DNA of 12,362 nt, taken from contig JAGNYY010000008.1 of the NCBI GenBank assembly GCA_017984715.1, forward strand, positions 1-12,362. Reading direction: 5' to 3'. Shown one piece after another: positions 6,355 through 12,362 of the stretch. Both the position numbers and the translations under genes were made by a program. The notes beneath the pieces were generated by a model. It had not been told where the DNA came from and searched no databases. It was given only the letters and a program-made list of their open reading frames with translations. Source of the stretch: Rhodoluna sp. Lineage in GTDB: Bacteria > Actinomycetota > Actinomycetes > Actinomycetales > Microbacteriaceae. Positions within the stretch are counted from its first letter, which is position 1. Each line of letters opens with the position of its first letter.

Positions 6355-7593
6355 ATGAATAAGCCACTTCCAGAAGACCCAATGATGCGCGACCTAATCA
6401 AAATGGCTCGCCGTCACCAGATGACACGCAGAACGGCTCTTGCCGGCGCGTCGGCAACTGCTGCAGCGCTCGCGCTTGCGGCTTGTGCCCCTGGTGGTGC
6501 AGGGAAGAAGACCCTGACTCCAGCCGCCGACACTTCGGCAACAGACAAGAGTTTGATTTGGTCAAACTGGTCGCTGTACATCGACGTTGACGACAAGGGT
6601 GCACGTCCGACCCTTGAACGCTTCAGCGCCGAGCAGGGAATCACCGTGGAATACCGTGAAGACTATGACGACAACGACACCTACTTCGCAAAGGTGAAGG
6701 ACCAGCTTGCTCTGGGCCAGGACATTGGCGCTGACCTAGTGTGCCCAACCCAGTGGATGGCAGCGCGTTGGATCAACCTTGGTTACACCCAGACTTTCGA
6801 TGACGCCGTACTGGTGAACAAGAAGAACTTGCAGCCTGCTTACCTAGGCGCATCATATGACCCGAAGCGTGAGCAGTCACTGCCTTACCAGGGAATTTTG
6901 GCGGGAATCGCCTACAACAAGAAGGCTTATAAGGAGGCAACCGGCAAGGTTGCCCCAGCTACCGTCGATGACCTCTGGAACCCATCCTTGAAGGGCCGCG
7001 TTGGCGTTCTTTCTGAGATGCGTGACACCGTCGGTCTGATTCTGATGAGCCAAGGCATCGACATTGGCAGCGAATCTAGCCTGACTAGCGCAGCTTTTGA
7101 CAACGCAATTGGCTTCCTACAGAAGCAGGTAGACAGCGGTCAGGTTGCGAAGATCAAGGGCAACAGCTACAAGGAAGACCTAGTGAACGGCGACACCATC
7201 GCAGCGATCGCGTGGTCGGGCGACATTGTTCAGTTGAACGCAGAGGCTGGCTCGGATGTCTACGGATTCGTAATCCCTGAGTCTGGTGCAACCATTGCGG
7301 CTGACACCTTCGTTGTTCCGATGGGTTCACCTCACAAGACCAACGCTGAGCAGCTAATGAACTTCTACTATGACCCTGCAAACGCAGCAGAGTTGGCAAA
7401 CTACGTGAACTACATCACTCCGGTTGCCGGCGCCCGCGAAGTTGCCCTAGAGAAGTTCCCTGAAGCGGCAAACAACGAACTCATCTTCCCAACCGAGAAG
7501 ACCTTGAAGAACACCCAGGCATTCCGTTCGCTTACCGGTCAGGAAGAGTTGGACTTTGCAACCGCCTTCCAGGCTGTAAAGCTCGGTGGCTAG
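6355..7593 (+). CDS. potD: Polyamine (spermidine/putrescine) ABC transporter substrate-binding lipoprotein, Tat-exported
   Basis: A 412-residue extracytoplasmic solute receptor of the PotD/PotF family that captures polyamines and delivers them to the PotBC-type permease. From the chosen ATG the signal has a twin arginine at 25-26 (in MTRRTALAG), a hydrophobic core and the lipobox LAAC with Cys44, so export by Tat and lipid anchoring are expected. The mature part opens with IWSNWSLYID (68-77), the usual first strand of PotD proteins. It keeps a DLWNP motif (206-210), Trp287-Ser-Gly-Asp in the region of the polyamine-binding tryptophan, and Asp317 where PotD has an amine-binding acid. It is first in a tight operon with the ATPase and two permeases. 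Whether putrescine or spermidine is preferred cannot be read; the neighbouring catabolic genes point to putrescine. Confidence 0.92.
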   Translation: MNKPLPEDPMMRDLIKMARRHQMTRRTALAGASATAAALALAACAPGGAGKKTLTPAADTSATDKSLIWSNWSLYIDVDDKGARPTLERFSAEQGITVEYREDYDDNDTYFAKVKDQLALGQDIGADLVCPTQWMAARWINLGYTQTFDDAVLVNKKNLQPAYLGASYDPKREQSLPYQGILAGIAYNKKAYKEATGKVAPATVDDLWNPSLKGRVGVLSEMRDTVGLILMSQGIDIGSESSLTSAAFDNAIGFLQKQVDSGQVAKIKGNSYKEDLVNGDTIAAIAWSGDIVQLNAEAGSDVYGFVIPESGATIAADTFVVPMGSPHKTNAEQLMNFYYDPANAAELANYVNYITPVAGAREVALEKFPEAANNELIFPTEKTLKNTQAFRSLTGQEELDFATAFQAVKLGG

Positions 7594-8734
7594 GTTGGCG
7601 CAAGAGTTTATTGCTCGCGGTGCCGACCTTGAGTTGGTTGGCATTCGCAAGGAATTTCCTGGGTTTACAGCTATCGAGAACCTAGATCTGCACATCCCTG
7701 CCGGTGAGTTTTTCGCGCTGCTTGGACCTTCGGGTTGCGGCAAGACCACCACTCTTCGCCTGGTTGCTGGTCTAGACGAGCCAACCAAGGGCAAGATTCT
7801 GATTGGCGGCAAGGATGTAACTGCCACCAAACCTCACGAACGTCAGGTAAACACTGTTTTCCAGAGTTACGCTCTGTTCCCGCACATGTCAGTTCTTGAG
7901 AATGTTGCCTTCGGGTTGAAGCAGCGCAAAATTGAAGATCCGATGAACAAGGCTGTTGCAGCACTTGAGCTCGTCGAGCTAGGTCACCTTGCTCAACGTC
8001 GCCCACAGCAGCTCTCCGGTGGTCAGCAGCAGCGTGTTGCCCTAGCGCGTGCTCTAGTTAACCGCCCATCACTTTTGCTCTTGGATGAACCGCTAGGCGC
8101 ACTGGACCTAAAGCTTCGCCGCCAGATGCAGATCGAGCTCAAGGCAATCCAGATGGAAGTCGGGTTGACCTTCTTGCATGTGACTCACGACCAAGAAGAA
8201 GCCATGGATATGGCAGACACCGTTGCGGTCATGAACAAGGGTCGCATCGAGCAGATGGGTGCTCCTGAGAAGCTTTACGATCGACCACACACCGTGTTCG
8301 TATCGAAGTTCCTAGGTCAGTCAAACCTGTTTGTTGGTGAAGTGGCAGAGTCGAACGCAAACTCGATCAGCATCAATGTCTCGGGTAACAAGATCACGGT
8401 TCCAACCGATCGAGCCGAGAAGCACACCGGCACAATCGCCGTTGGTGTTCGCCCAGAGAAGGCCAACTTCCACGAAACAGAGCCTTCAGCGCAGGCAGGA
8501 ATCAACCTCATTGGTCCGGGTGAAATTATTGACATCCGCTTCACCGGAGTAAGTAACCAATACCTGATTGAAATTCCTGGAATCGGTAACGTCACAGTAT
8601 TTGCGCAAAATGTCGGCAAGAGCCCGGTCACCGAACTTGGAGCAAACGTTTGGGTGAGTTGGAAGGTTGAGCACAGCTTCGGGCTGAGCGACCTACCGCA
8701 GAACTCTGCGACCGAGTCAATCTCGGTGATCTAA
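7586..8734 (+). CDS. potA: Polyamine ABC transporter ATP-binding protein
   Basis: A 382-residue cytoplasmic ABC ATPase that powers polyamine uptake. It shows Walker A GPSGCGKT (47-54), the Q-loop Gln93 (VFQSYALFPH), signature LSGGQQQR (143-150), Walker B LLLLDEP (163-169), the D-loop GALDLKLR and the switch His201 (HVTHDQEEAM). A C-terminal extension of about 130 residues fits the TOBE-type domain of PotA/MalK-like importers. The start is GTG 7586, overlapping the end of the binding-protein gene by 8 bases, which implies translational coupling; TTG 7595 is an alternative that would remove three residues. The stop TAA overlaps the next ATG by one base. Confidence 0.94.
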   Translation: MARLAQEFIARGADLELVGIRKEFPGFTAIENLDLHIPAGEFFALLGPSGCGKTTTLRLVAGLDEPTKGKILIGGKDVTATKPHERQVNTVFQSYALFPHMSVLENVAFGLKQRKIEDPMNKAVAALELVELGHLAQRRPQQLSGGQQQRVALARALVNRPSLLLLDEPLGALDLKLRRQMQIELKAIQMEVGLTFLHVTHDQEEAMDMADTVAVMNKGRIEQMGAPEKLYDRPHTVFVSKFLGQSNLFVGEVAESNANSISINVSGNKITVPTDRAEKHTGTIAVGVRPEKANFHETEPSAQAGINLIGPGEIIDIRFTGVSNQYLIEIPGIGNVTVFAQNVGKSPVTELGANVWVSWKVEHSFGLSDLPQNSATESISVI

Positions 8735-9657
8735 TGGCGTTCGCTGCTTTCGGTCACGGAGGCGGTGGCGGCTCTGCGCCATCGGCCACCCCGACCAAGA
8801 AGAGCAAGGTAGCTCTATTCTTGCTGCTGCCGGGTTTGACCTATCTCGGCCTCTTCTTCATGACTCCGTTGGTGTCGCTAATAATCACATCGCTCCAGGT
8901 TCCAGACGGCAGCGGAATGATGGGAAGCTACACCTACGGTTTCGCTGTTGAAAACTACGTCAAAGTAGTAGTCGATTTCTGGCCACAGATCTCACACTCT
9001 TTTGTTTATGCGTTTATTGCGACCCTTGCCGCGCTTCTGATTAGCTACCCTCTGGCCTATTTCATTGGGGTGAAGGCTCGCCGTTTCCCGCTTGTCCAAG
9101 GCTTGATGTTGACCCTTGTGATTGCACCGTTCTTCATCAGCTTCTTGCTAAGAACCTTCGCTTGGAAGCAGATCTTCTCCAACGAATCGGCTGCCGTGCA
9201 CTTCTTGCAAGACACCGGAATTCTTGGTCTCAACGACTACTTGGTCGGCACCCCGTTCATGGTTATTTTTGGTTTGACCTACAACTTCATTCCATTCATG
9301 ACCCTGCCGCTTTACAGCATCCTTGAGCGCCTAGATGTTCGTTTGCTTGAGGCTGGCGCTGATTTGTATGCGGCTCCGGCAACAGTCTTTCGCAAGGTAA
9401 CTTTGCCGCTTACAGCCCCTGGAATCATCTCGGGAACCTTGTTGACCTTCATCCCGATTGCCGGTGACTATGTGAACGCATCAGGCGACTTCCTTGGTGG
9501 CACCAAGACCGCGATGATCGGTAACGTGGTCGAATCTCGCTTCCTGGTGCTCAACGATTATCCGACCGCGTCAGCGCTTTCGGTTCTTCTGATGGGTGCC
9601 ATTCTGTTACTCGTTGGTTTCTATGCCAAGCGCAGCGGAACGGCGGATCTCCTGTGA
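8734..9657 (+). CDS. potB: Polyamine ABC transporter permease (PotB/PotH type)
   Basis: A 307-residue integral membrane permease with about six hydrophobic segments (roughly 26-52, 89-113, 120-140, 172-194, 231-248 and 279-297). The ATPase-coupling EAA loop is at 206-230 (EAGADLYAAPATVFRKVTLP, then APG), as in binding-protein-dependent importers. The cytoplasmic N-terminus carries an unusual glycine run (residues 9-13) followed by a Ser/Ala/Pro/Lys stretch before the first membrane segment, a short low-complexity addition that may be lineage specific. The gene begins in a TAATG junction with the ATPase gene and overlaps the next permease by four bases (GTGA), so the importer genes form one translationally coupled unit. 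Confidence 0.93.
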   Translation: MAFAAFGHGGGGGSAPSATPTKKSKVALFLLLPGLTYLGLFFMTPLVSLIITSLQVPDGSGMMGSYTYGFAVENYVKVVVDFWPQISHSFVYAFIATLAALLISYPLAYFIGVKARRFPLVQGLMLTLVIAPFFISFLLRTFAWKQIFSNESAAVHFLQDTGILGLNDYLVGTPFMVIFGLTYNFIPFMTLPLYSILERLDVRLLEAGADLYAAPATVFRKVTLPLTAPGIISGTLLTFIPIAGDYVNASGDFLGGTKTAMIGNVVESRFLVLNDYPTASALSVLLMGAILLLVGFYAKRSGTADLL

Positions 9658-10454
9658 GGAATTTGAGACTCGGCAAGTATGTTCTGCCGCTATTTTCTGT
9701 AATCGCCATCGTCTACTTGATGATTCCGATTGCCTACACATTCGTTTTCTCATTCAATGACTCACAGAAGACCAACCTCATTTGGCGTGGCTTCACCCTG
9801 GATAACTGGATCAACGTTTGCCAGCAGCAGGGAGTCTGTGAGGCTTTTGGCAACTCGGTACTCATCGGTGTAATTTCAACGCTATTAGCCACAACACTGG
9901 GCACCATGATTGCGATTGCACTGGTTCGCTATCGTTTCAAGTTCCGCTCGTTTGTCAGCCTCTTGATCTTCTTGCCGATGGCGACCCCCGAGGTTGTGCT
10001 CGGTGCCGGGTTGGCTTCGCAGTTCTTCAACATCGGTGCAGCTAAGGGAATCGCGACAATCATCATCGCGCACGTGATGTTCTGCATGTCATTCGTGGTT
10101 GTCACTGTGAAGGCTCGCGTCGCTTCGCTTGACCCAGCGCTTGAAGAAGCAGGCCGCGACCTCTACGGCTCACCCGCTCAAGTTTTCTGGAAAATCACTT
10201 TCCCGCTGTTGATGCCGGGAATTCTTTCGGCAGCACTTCTTTCGTTTGCTCTGAGCTTCGATGACTTCATCATTACGAACTTCAACTCAGGCCCAGCCAT
10301 GACCTTCCCTAAATATGTCTACACCGCGGCGGCTCGAGGAATCCCTGCCGAGGCGAACGTCATCGGCTCGGCGGTTTTCCTGTTCGCCATCGCAATCGTG
10401 GTGACCGTTCAGATTCGCGGTTCACTCAAGGCGAGAAGACTGGCCAAGAAGTAG
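9654..10454 (+). CDS. potC: Polyamine ABC transporter permease (PotC/PotI type)
   Basis: A 266-residue membrane permease, the partner of the preceding one in the heterodimeric channel. Hydrophobic segments lie near 9-33, 66-92, 99-122, 133-153, 187-209 and 235-254. The EAA loop runs from Glu165 (EAGRDLYGSPAQVFWKITFP) to Gly189, followed by the SFDDFIITNF motif common in PotC/PotI proteins. The start is GTG 9654 inside the GTGA overlap with the upstream stop. A TTG three codons later has a closer GAGG site and cannot be excluded, but the coupling overlap favours GTG. It is the last gene of the importer operon; the stop is followed 20 bases later by a strong terminator. Confidence 0.93.
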   Translation: MRNLRLGKYVLPLFSVIAIVYLMIPIAYTFVFSFNDSQKTNLIWRGFTLDNWINVCQQQGVCEAFGNSVLIGVISTLLATTLGTMIAIALVRYRFKFRSFVSLLIFLPMATPEVVLGAGLASQFFNIGAAKGIATIIIAHVMFCMSFVVVTVKARVASLDPALEEAGRDLYGSPAQVFWKITFPLLMPGILSAALLSFALSFDDFIITNFNSGPAMTFPKYVYTAAARGIPAEANVIGSAVFLFAIAIVVTVQIRGSLKARRLAKK

Positions 10455-10473
10455 TTTCCGAAGAGATTCAGAT

Positions 10474-10513
10474 AATAAGTAAGCCCCGACCTATTGGCCG
10501 GGGCTTACTTATT
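10474..10513. terminator. Bidirectional intrinsic terminator between the converging importer and gabT
   Basis: A perfect 15-bp inverted repeat, AATAAGTAAGCCCCG (10474-10488) with its complement at 10499-10513, encloses a 10-base loop. The stem has a GC core next to the loop and AT-rich outer arms, so both strands end in T-rich sequence. It lies between potC (ends 10454, plus) and gabT (ends 10523, minus) and should stop transcription from both sides. Confidence 0.9.
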
Positions 10514-10522
10514 GATTCAGGT

Positions 10523-11857
10523 TTACAGAGCTGCGATTCCAGCTTCTAGAACATCGATTGCCTCATTCAGCAAGGCATCTGAGATGGCCAATGGTGGCAG
10601 GAAGCGAATCACGTTGTAGTAGGTTCCGGCGTTCAGAATGAGAACACCGTTGCTGTGGCAGTGCTTGACTAGCTTGTCTACCGCATCCTTGTTCGGGTTT
10701 AGAGTGCCCGGCTCAACGAATTCGAGCGCCATCATGGCACCGTGGCCACGAACATCGCCAATCACTGGGTACTTTGCCTTTAGAGCGTTTAGGCGGTCGC
10801 TCAGCAGCTTGCCTATTTCTTGTGCGCGCTCGATAACGCCGCCAGCTTCGATCTCCTTCAAGACTGAAACTGCAGCCGCCGCAGCAACTGGGTTACCACC
10901 GAAAGTGCCACCGAGGCCGCCCGGGTGCGAGGCATCCATAATTTCTGCGCGACCGGTTACCGCCGAAATCGGCATACCGCCGGCAATGCCCTTAGCAATG
11001 GTGAAGAGGTCTGGCTCCCAGCCATCGAAGTGCTCGCTAGCGAACCACTTGCCGGTTCGTGCGACACCCGACTGAACCTCGTCGGCGATCACAATCACAC
11101 CGTTTGCGTGCGCCCAGTCGCTTAGGGTCTTGAGGAATCCGTCGGCAGGAACGATGAAACCGCCCTCGCCCTGGATCGGCTCAATGACAATCGCTGCGAG
11201 GTCTTCAACGCCAACACGCTTCTCGATGTAAGTGATCGAGCGCTGTGCTGCCTCAACACCGGTCATGCCCTGCGGGTCGCGGTATGGGTAAGACATCGGC
11301 ACGTGCTGAATGCTAGGAGCCGTTGGGCCGAAGCCGTTTCCGTAGGGTGCTGATTTGAAGTTCATCGTGAAAGTTAGGTTGGTGCGGCCGTGATAGGCGT
11401 GGTCAAAAACGACGATGCCATTCTTGCGGGTTGCCTTGCGGGCAATCTTGACCGCGTTTTCAACGGCCTCGGCGCCCGAGTTGAACAGCACCGACTTCTT
11501 CTTGAAGTTACCTGGAGTGTGCTTGTTTAGCAGCTCGCAGACCTCGACATACTGCTCGTATGGAGTCAAGGTGAAAAGAGTGTGGGTCAGGTTTGCAACC
11601 TGTTCCTGAACGGCCTTCACTACTCCGGCATTGGTGTGGCCGATAGTCGTCACGCCAATACCTGAACCGAGGTCAATCAACTGGTTTCCGTCGGCATCAA
11701 CAATGATGGCGCCGTGCGCTTTTTCGATGTAGATCGGAAGCGCGGCACCTGCACCGGCAGAGACCGCATCTAGACGTCGCTGGTGAAGTGCCTGAGACTT
11801 CGGGCCGGGGATGGAAGTGACAACTTTGCGCTCTTGCGCGACCGTAAATTCGCTCAT
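10523..11857 (-). CDS. gabT: 4-aminobutyrate aminotransferase (GabT)
   Basis: A 444-residue class III PLP aminotransferase that converts GABA and 2-oxoglutarate to succinate semialdehyde and glutamate. Visible are NSGAEAVENAVKIAR (126-140), HAYHGRTN (153-160), EPIQGEGGF (226-234, including the substrate-channel Glu231), the cofactor Asp259 in IADEVQSGVARTGKW, the Schiff-base Lys289 in TIAKGIAGGMPISAV, and GGTFGGNP before the C-terminal domain. The match to actinobacterial GabT is strong and clearly distinct from the second aminotransferase at 1582-3024. It is convergent with the importer and separate from the other catabolic genes, yet completes the route from putrescine to succinate semialdehyde. 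The ATG start lacks an obvious Shine-Dalgarno. No GabD is present in the window to finish the pathway. Confidence 0.93.
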   Translation of the reverse strand: MSEFTVAQERKVVTSIPGPKSQALHQRRLDAVSAGAGAALPIYIEKAHGAIIVDADGNQLIDLGSGIGVTTIGHTNAGVVKAVQEQVANLTHTLFTLTPYEQYVEVCELLNKHTPGNFKKKSVLFNSGAEAVENAVKIARKATRKNGIVVFDHAYHGRTNLTFTMNFKSAPYGNGFGPTAPSIQHVPMSYPYRDPQGMTGVEAAQRSITYIEKRVGVEDLAAIVIEPIQGEGGFIVPADGFLKTLSDWAHANGVIVIADEVQSGVARTGKWFASEHFDGWEPDLFTIAKGIAGGMPISAVTGRAEIMDASHPGGLGGTFGGNPVAAAAAVSVLKEIEAGGVIERAQEIGKLLSDRLNALKAKYPVIGDVRGHGAMMALEFVEPGTLNPNKDAVDKLVKHCHSNGVLILNAGTYYNVIRFLPPLAISDALLNEAIDVLEAGIAAL

Positions 11858-11934
11858 GTTTTCAAGTCTAAGCCTCTAAAAAGTCACGGGGTGCTCCCAG
11901 CTTAAAACTCGCAGGAAAGTGGCAAGATTGAAGC
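11858..11934. promoter_or_regulatory. Divergent gabT/dxr intergenic region
   Basis: These 77 bases must hold the promoters of both gabT (minus) and dxr (plus). AT-rich patches such as CTTAAAAC (about 11901-11908) and the CTTTTTAG reading toward gabT are possible -10 regions, but no -35/-10 pair on either strand is good enough to place. No palindrome like those near patD is seen, so I see no sign that gabT shares that control. Confidence 0.4.
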
Positions 11935-12362
11935 ATGCGTCGCGTCATTATTCTCGGGTCAACCGGGTCAATTGGAACCCAGGCCCTTGAGGTCATCGAA
12001 GCGAACCCAGACCGTTTTGAGGTAGTGGGGCTGGCTGCCGGGCAGAACGCTGAATTGCTTGCCGAACAGGCGGCGAAGTTTGCAGTCAAGCACGCTGTTC
12101 AAGGCGCTGAAGCAGCCACGAAGCTGGTCGAAGATTTAGATGCCGACGTCGTTATCAACGGAATCACCGGATCCATTGGGCTAGCTCCAACCCTGGCAAC
12201 GCTTAAGTCCGGCAAAACCCTTGCCTTGGCCAACAAAGAATCGTTGATTGTTGGCGGTCGATTAGTGACCGACGCGGCCAAGCCTGGCCAGATTGTTCCG
12301 GTTGATAGTGAGCACTCGGCTCTCGCTCAGTGCCTGCTAGGCGGAACCTCACAAGAGGTTAG
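11935..12362 (+). CDS. dxr: 1-deoxy-D-xylulose 5-phosphate reductoisomerase, partial at the right edge
   Basis: The first 142 residues of DXR, which converts 1-deoxy-D-xylulose 5-phosphate to 2-C-methyl-D-erythritol 4-phosphate with NADPH, the first committed step of the non-mevalonate isoprenoid pathway. The N-terminal Rossmann motif [15 protein letters not shown] (6-20), the ITGSIGL turn (77-83), the nucleotide-binding LANKESL (98-104) and the metal-binding PVDSEHSA (122-129, with Asp124 and Glu126) are all present and in family spacing. The frame runs open to the edge, so about two thirds of the protein is outside. A GGAAAG lies too far upstream to be an ideal ribosome site. It is divergent from gabT and functionally unrelated to it; this is a housekeeping gene bounding the polyamine module. 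Confidence 0.95.
   Translation, partial: MRRVIILGSTGSIGTQALEVIEANPDRFEVVGLAAGQNAELLAEQAAKFAVKHAVQGAEAATKLVEDLDADVVINGITGSIGLAPTLATLKSGKTLALANKESLIVGGRLVTDAAKPGQIVPVDSEHSALAQCLLGGTSQEV

Noticed and set aside
10638..11075. 145-codon plus-strand open frame opposite gabT
   Set aside because: Low-complexity shadow of gabT with no recognisable domain.
1582..11857. The two class III aminotransferases as a duplicated gene pair
   Set aside because: They differ in length, active-site motifs and flanking sequence, and fit two different long-separated subfamilies.

Overview
The window looks like a chromosomal segment of a small-genome actinobacterium, most likely Microbacteriaceae (freshwater Rhodoluna/Aquiluna-type lineages fit best). 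This is inferred from moderate GC, very short intergenic gaps, overlapping stop/start codons, GTG and TTG starts, and the protein flavour (Tat-dependent lipoprotein, EccC-like FtsK/SpoIIIE ATPase, non-mevalonate isoprenoid gene dxr). No rRNA, tRNA, CRISPR array, insertion sequence or phage gene was seen.

Layout. (1) 1-1489, minus strand: a small operon, in transcription order ogt (O6-alkylguanine-DNA alkyltransferase), tag (3-methyladenine-DNA glycosylase I) and the 5' part of an unrecognised membrane-anchored protein that runs off the left edge. (2) 1582-3534, minus strand: an Lrp/AsnC regulator followed by a class III aminotransferase, probably a putrescine (omega-amine) transaminase; a hairpin at 1527-1560 separates this unit from ogt. 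(3) 3687-5123, plus strand: a gamma-aminobutyraldehyde dehydrogenase (PatD type), divergent from the regulator across a palindrome-rich promoter region. (4) 5167-6219, plus strand: a stand-alone membrane-anchored FtsK/SpoIIIE (EccC-like) ATPase that does not obviously belong to the metabolic theme. (5) 6355-10454, plus strand: a complete four-gene polyamine ABC importer (Tat lipoprotein, ATPase, two permeases) with overlapping genes, closed by a strong bidirectional terminator. (6) 10523-11857, minus strand: a GABA aminotransferase (GabT), convergent on the importer. (7) 11935 to the right edge, plus strand: the 5' third of dxr.

Together, regions 2, 3, 5 and 6 read as one uptake-and-degradation module: polyamine import, transamination of putrescine to 4-aminobutanal, oxidation to GABA, then transamination to succinate semialdehyde. 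The final step (succinate-semialdehyde dehydrogenase, GabD) is not in the window. The Lrp/AsnC protein is the natural candidate for local control. The genes are known families; the points most worth a second look are the orphan EccC-like ATPase inside the module and the cluster of inverted repeats between the regulator and patD.
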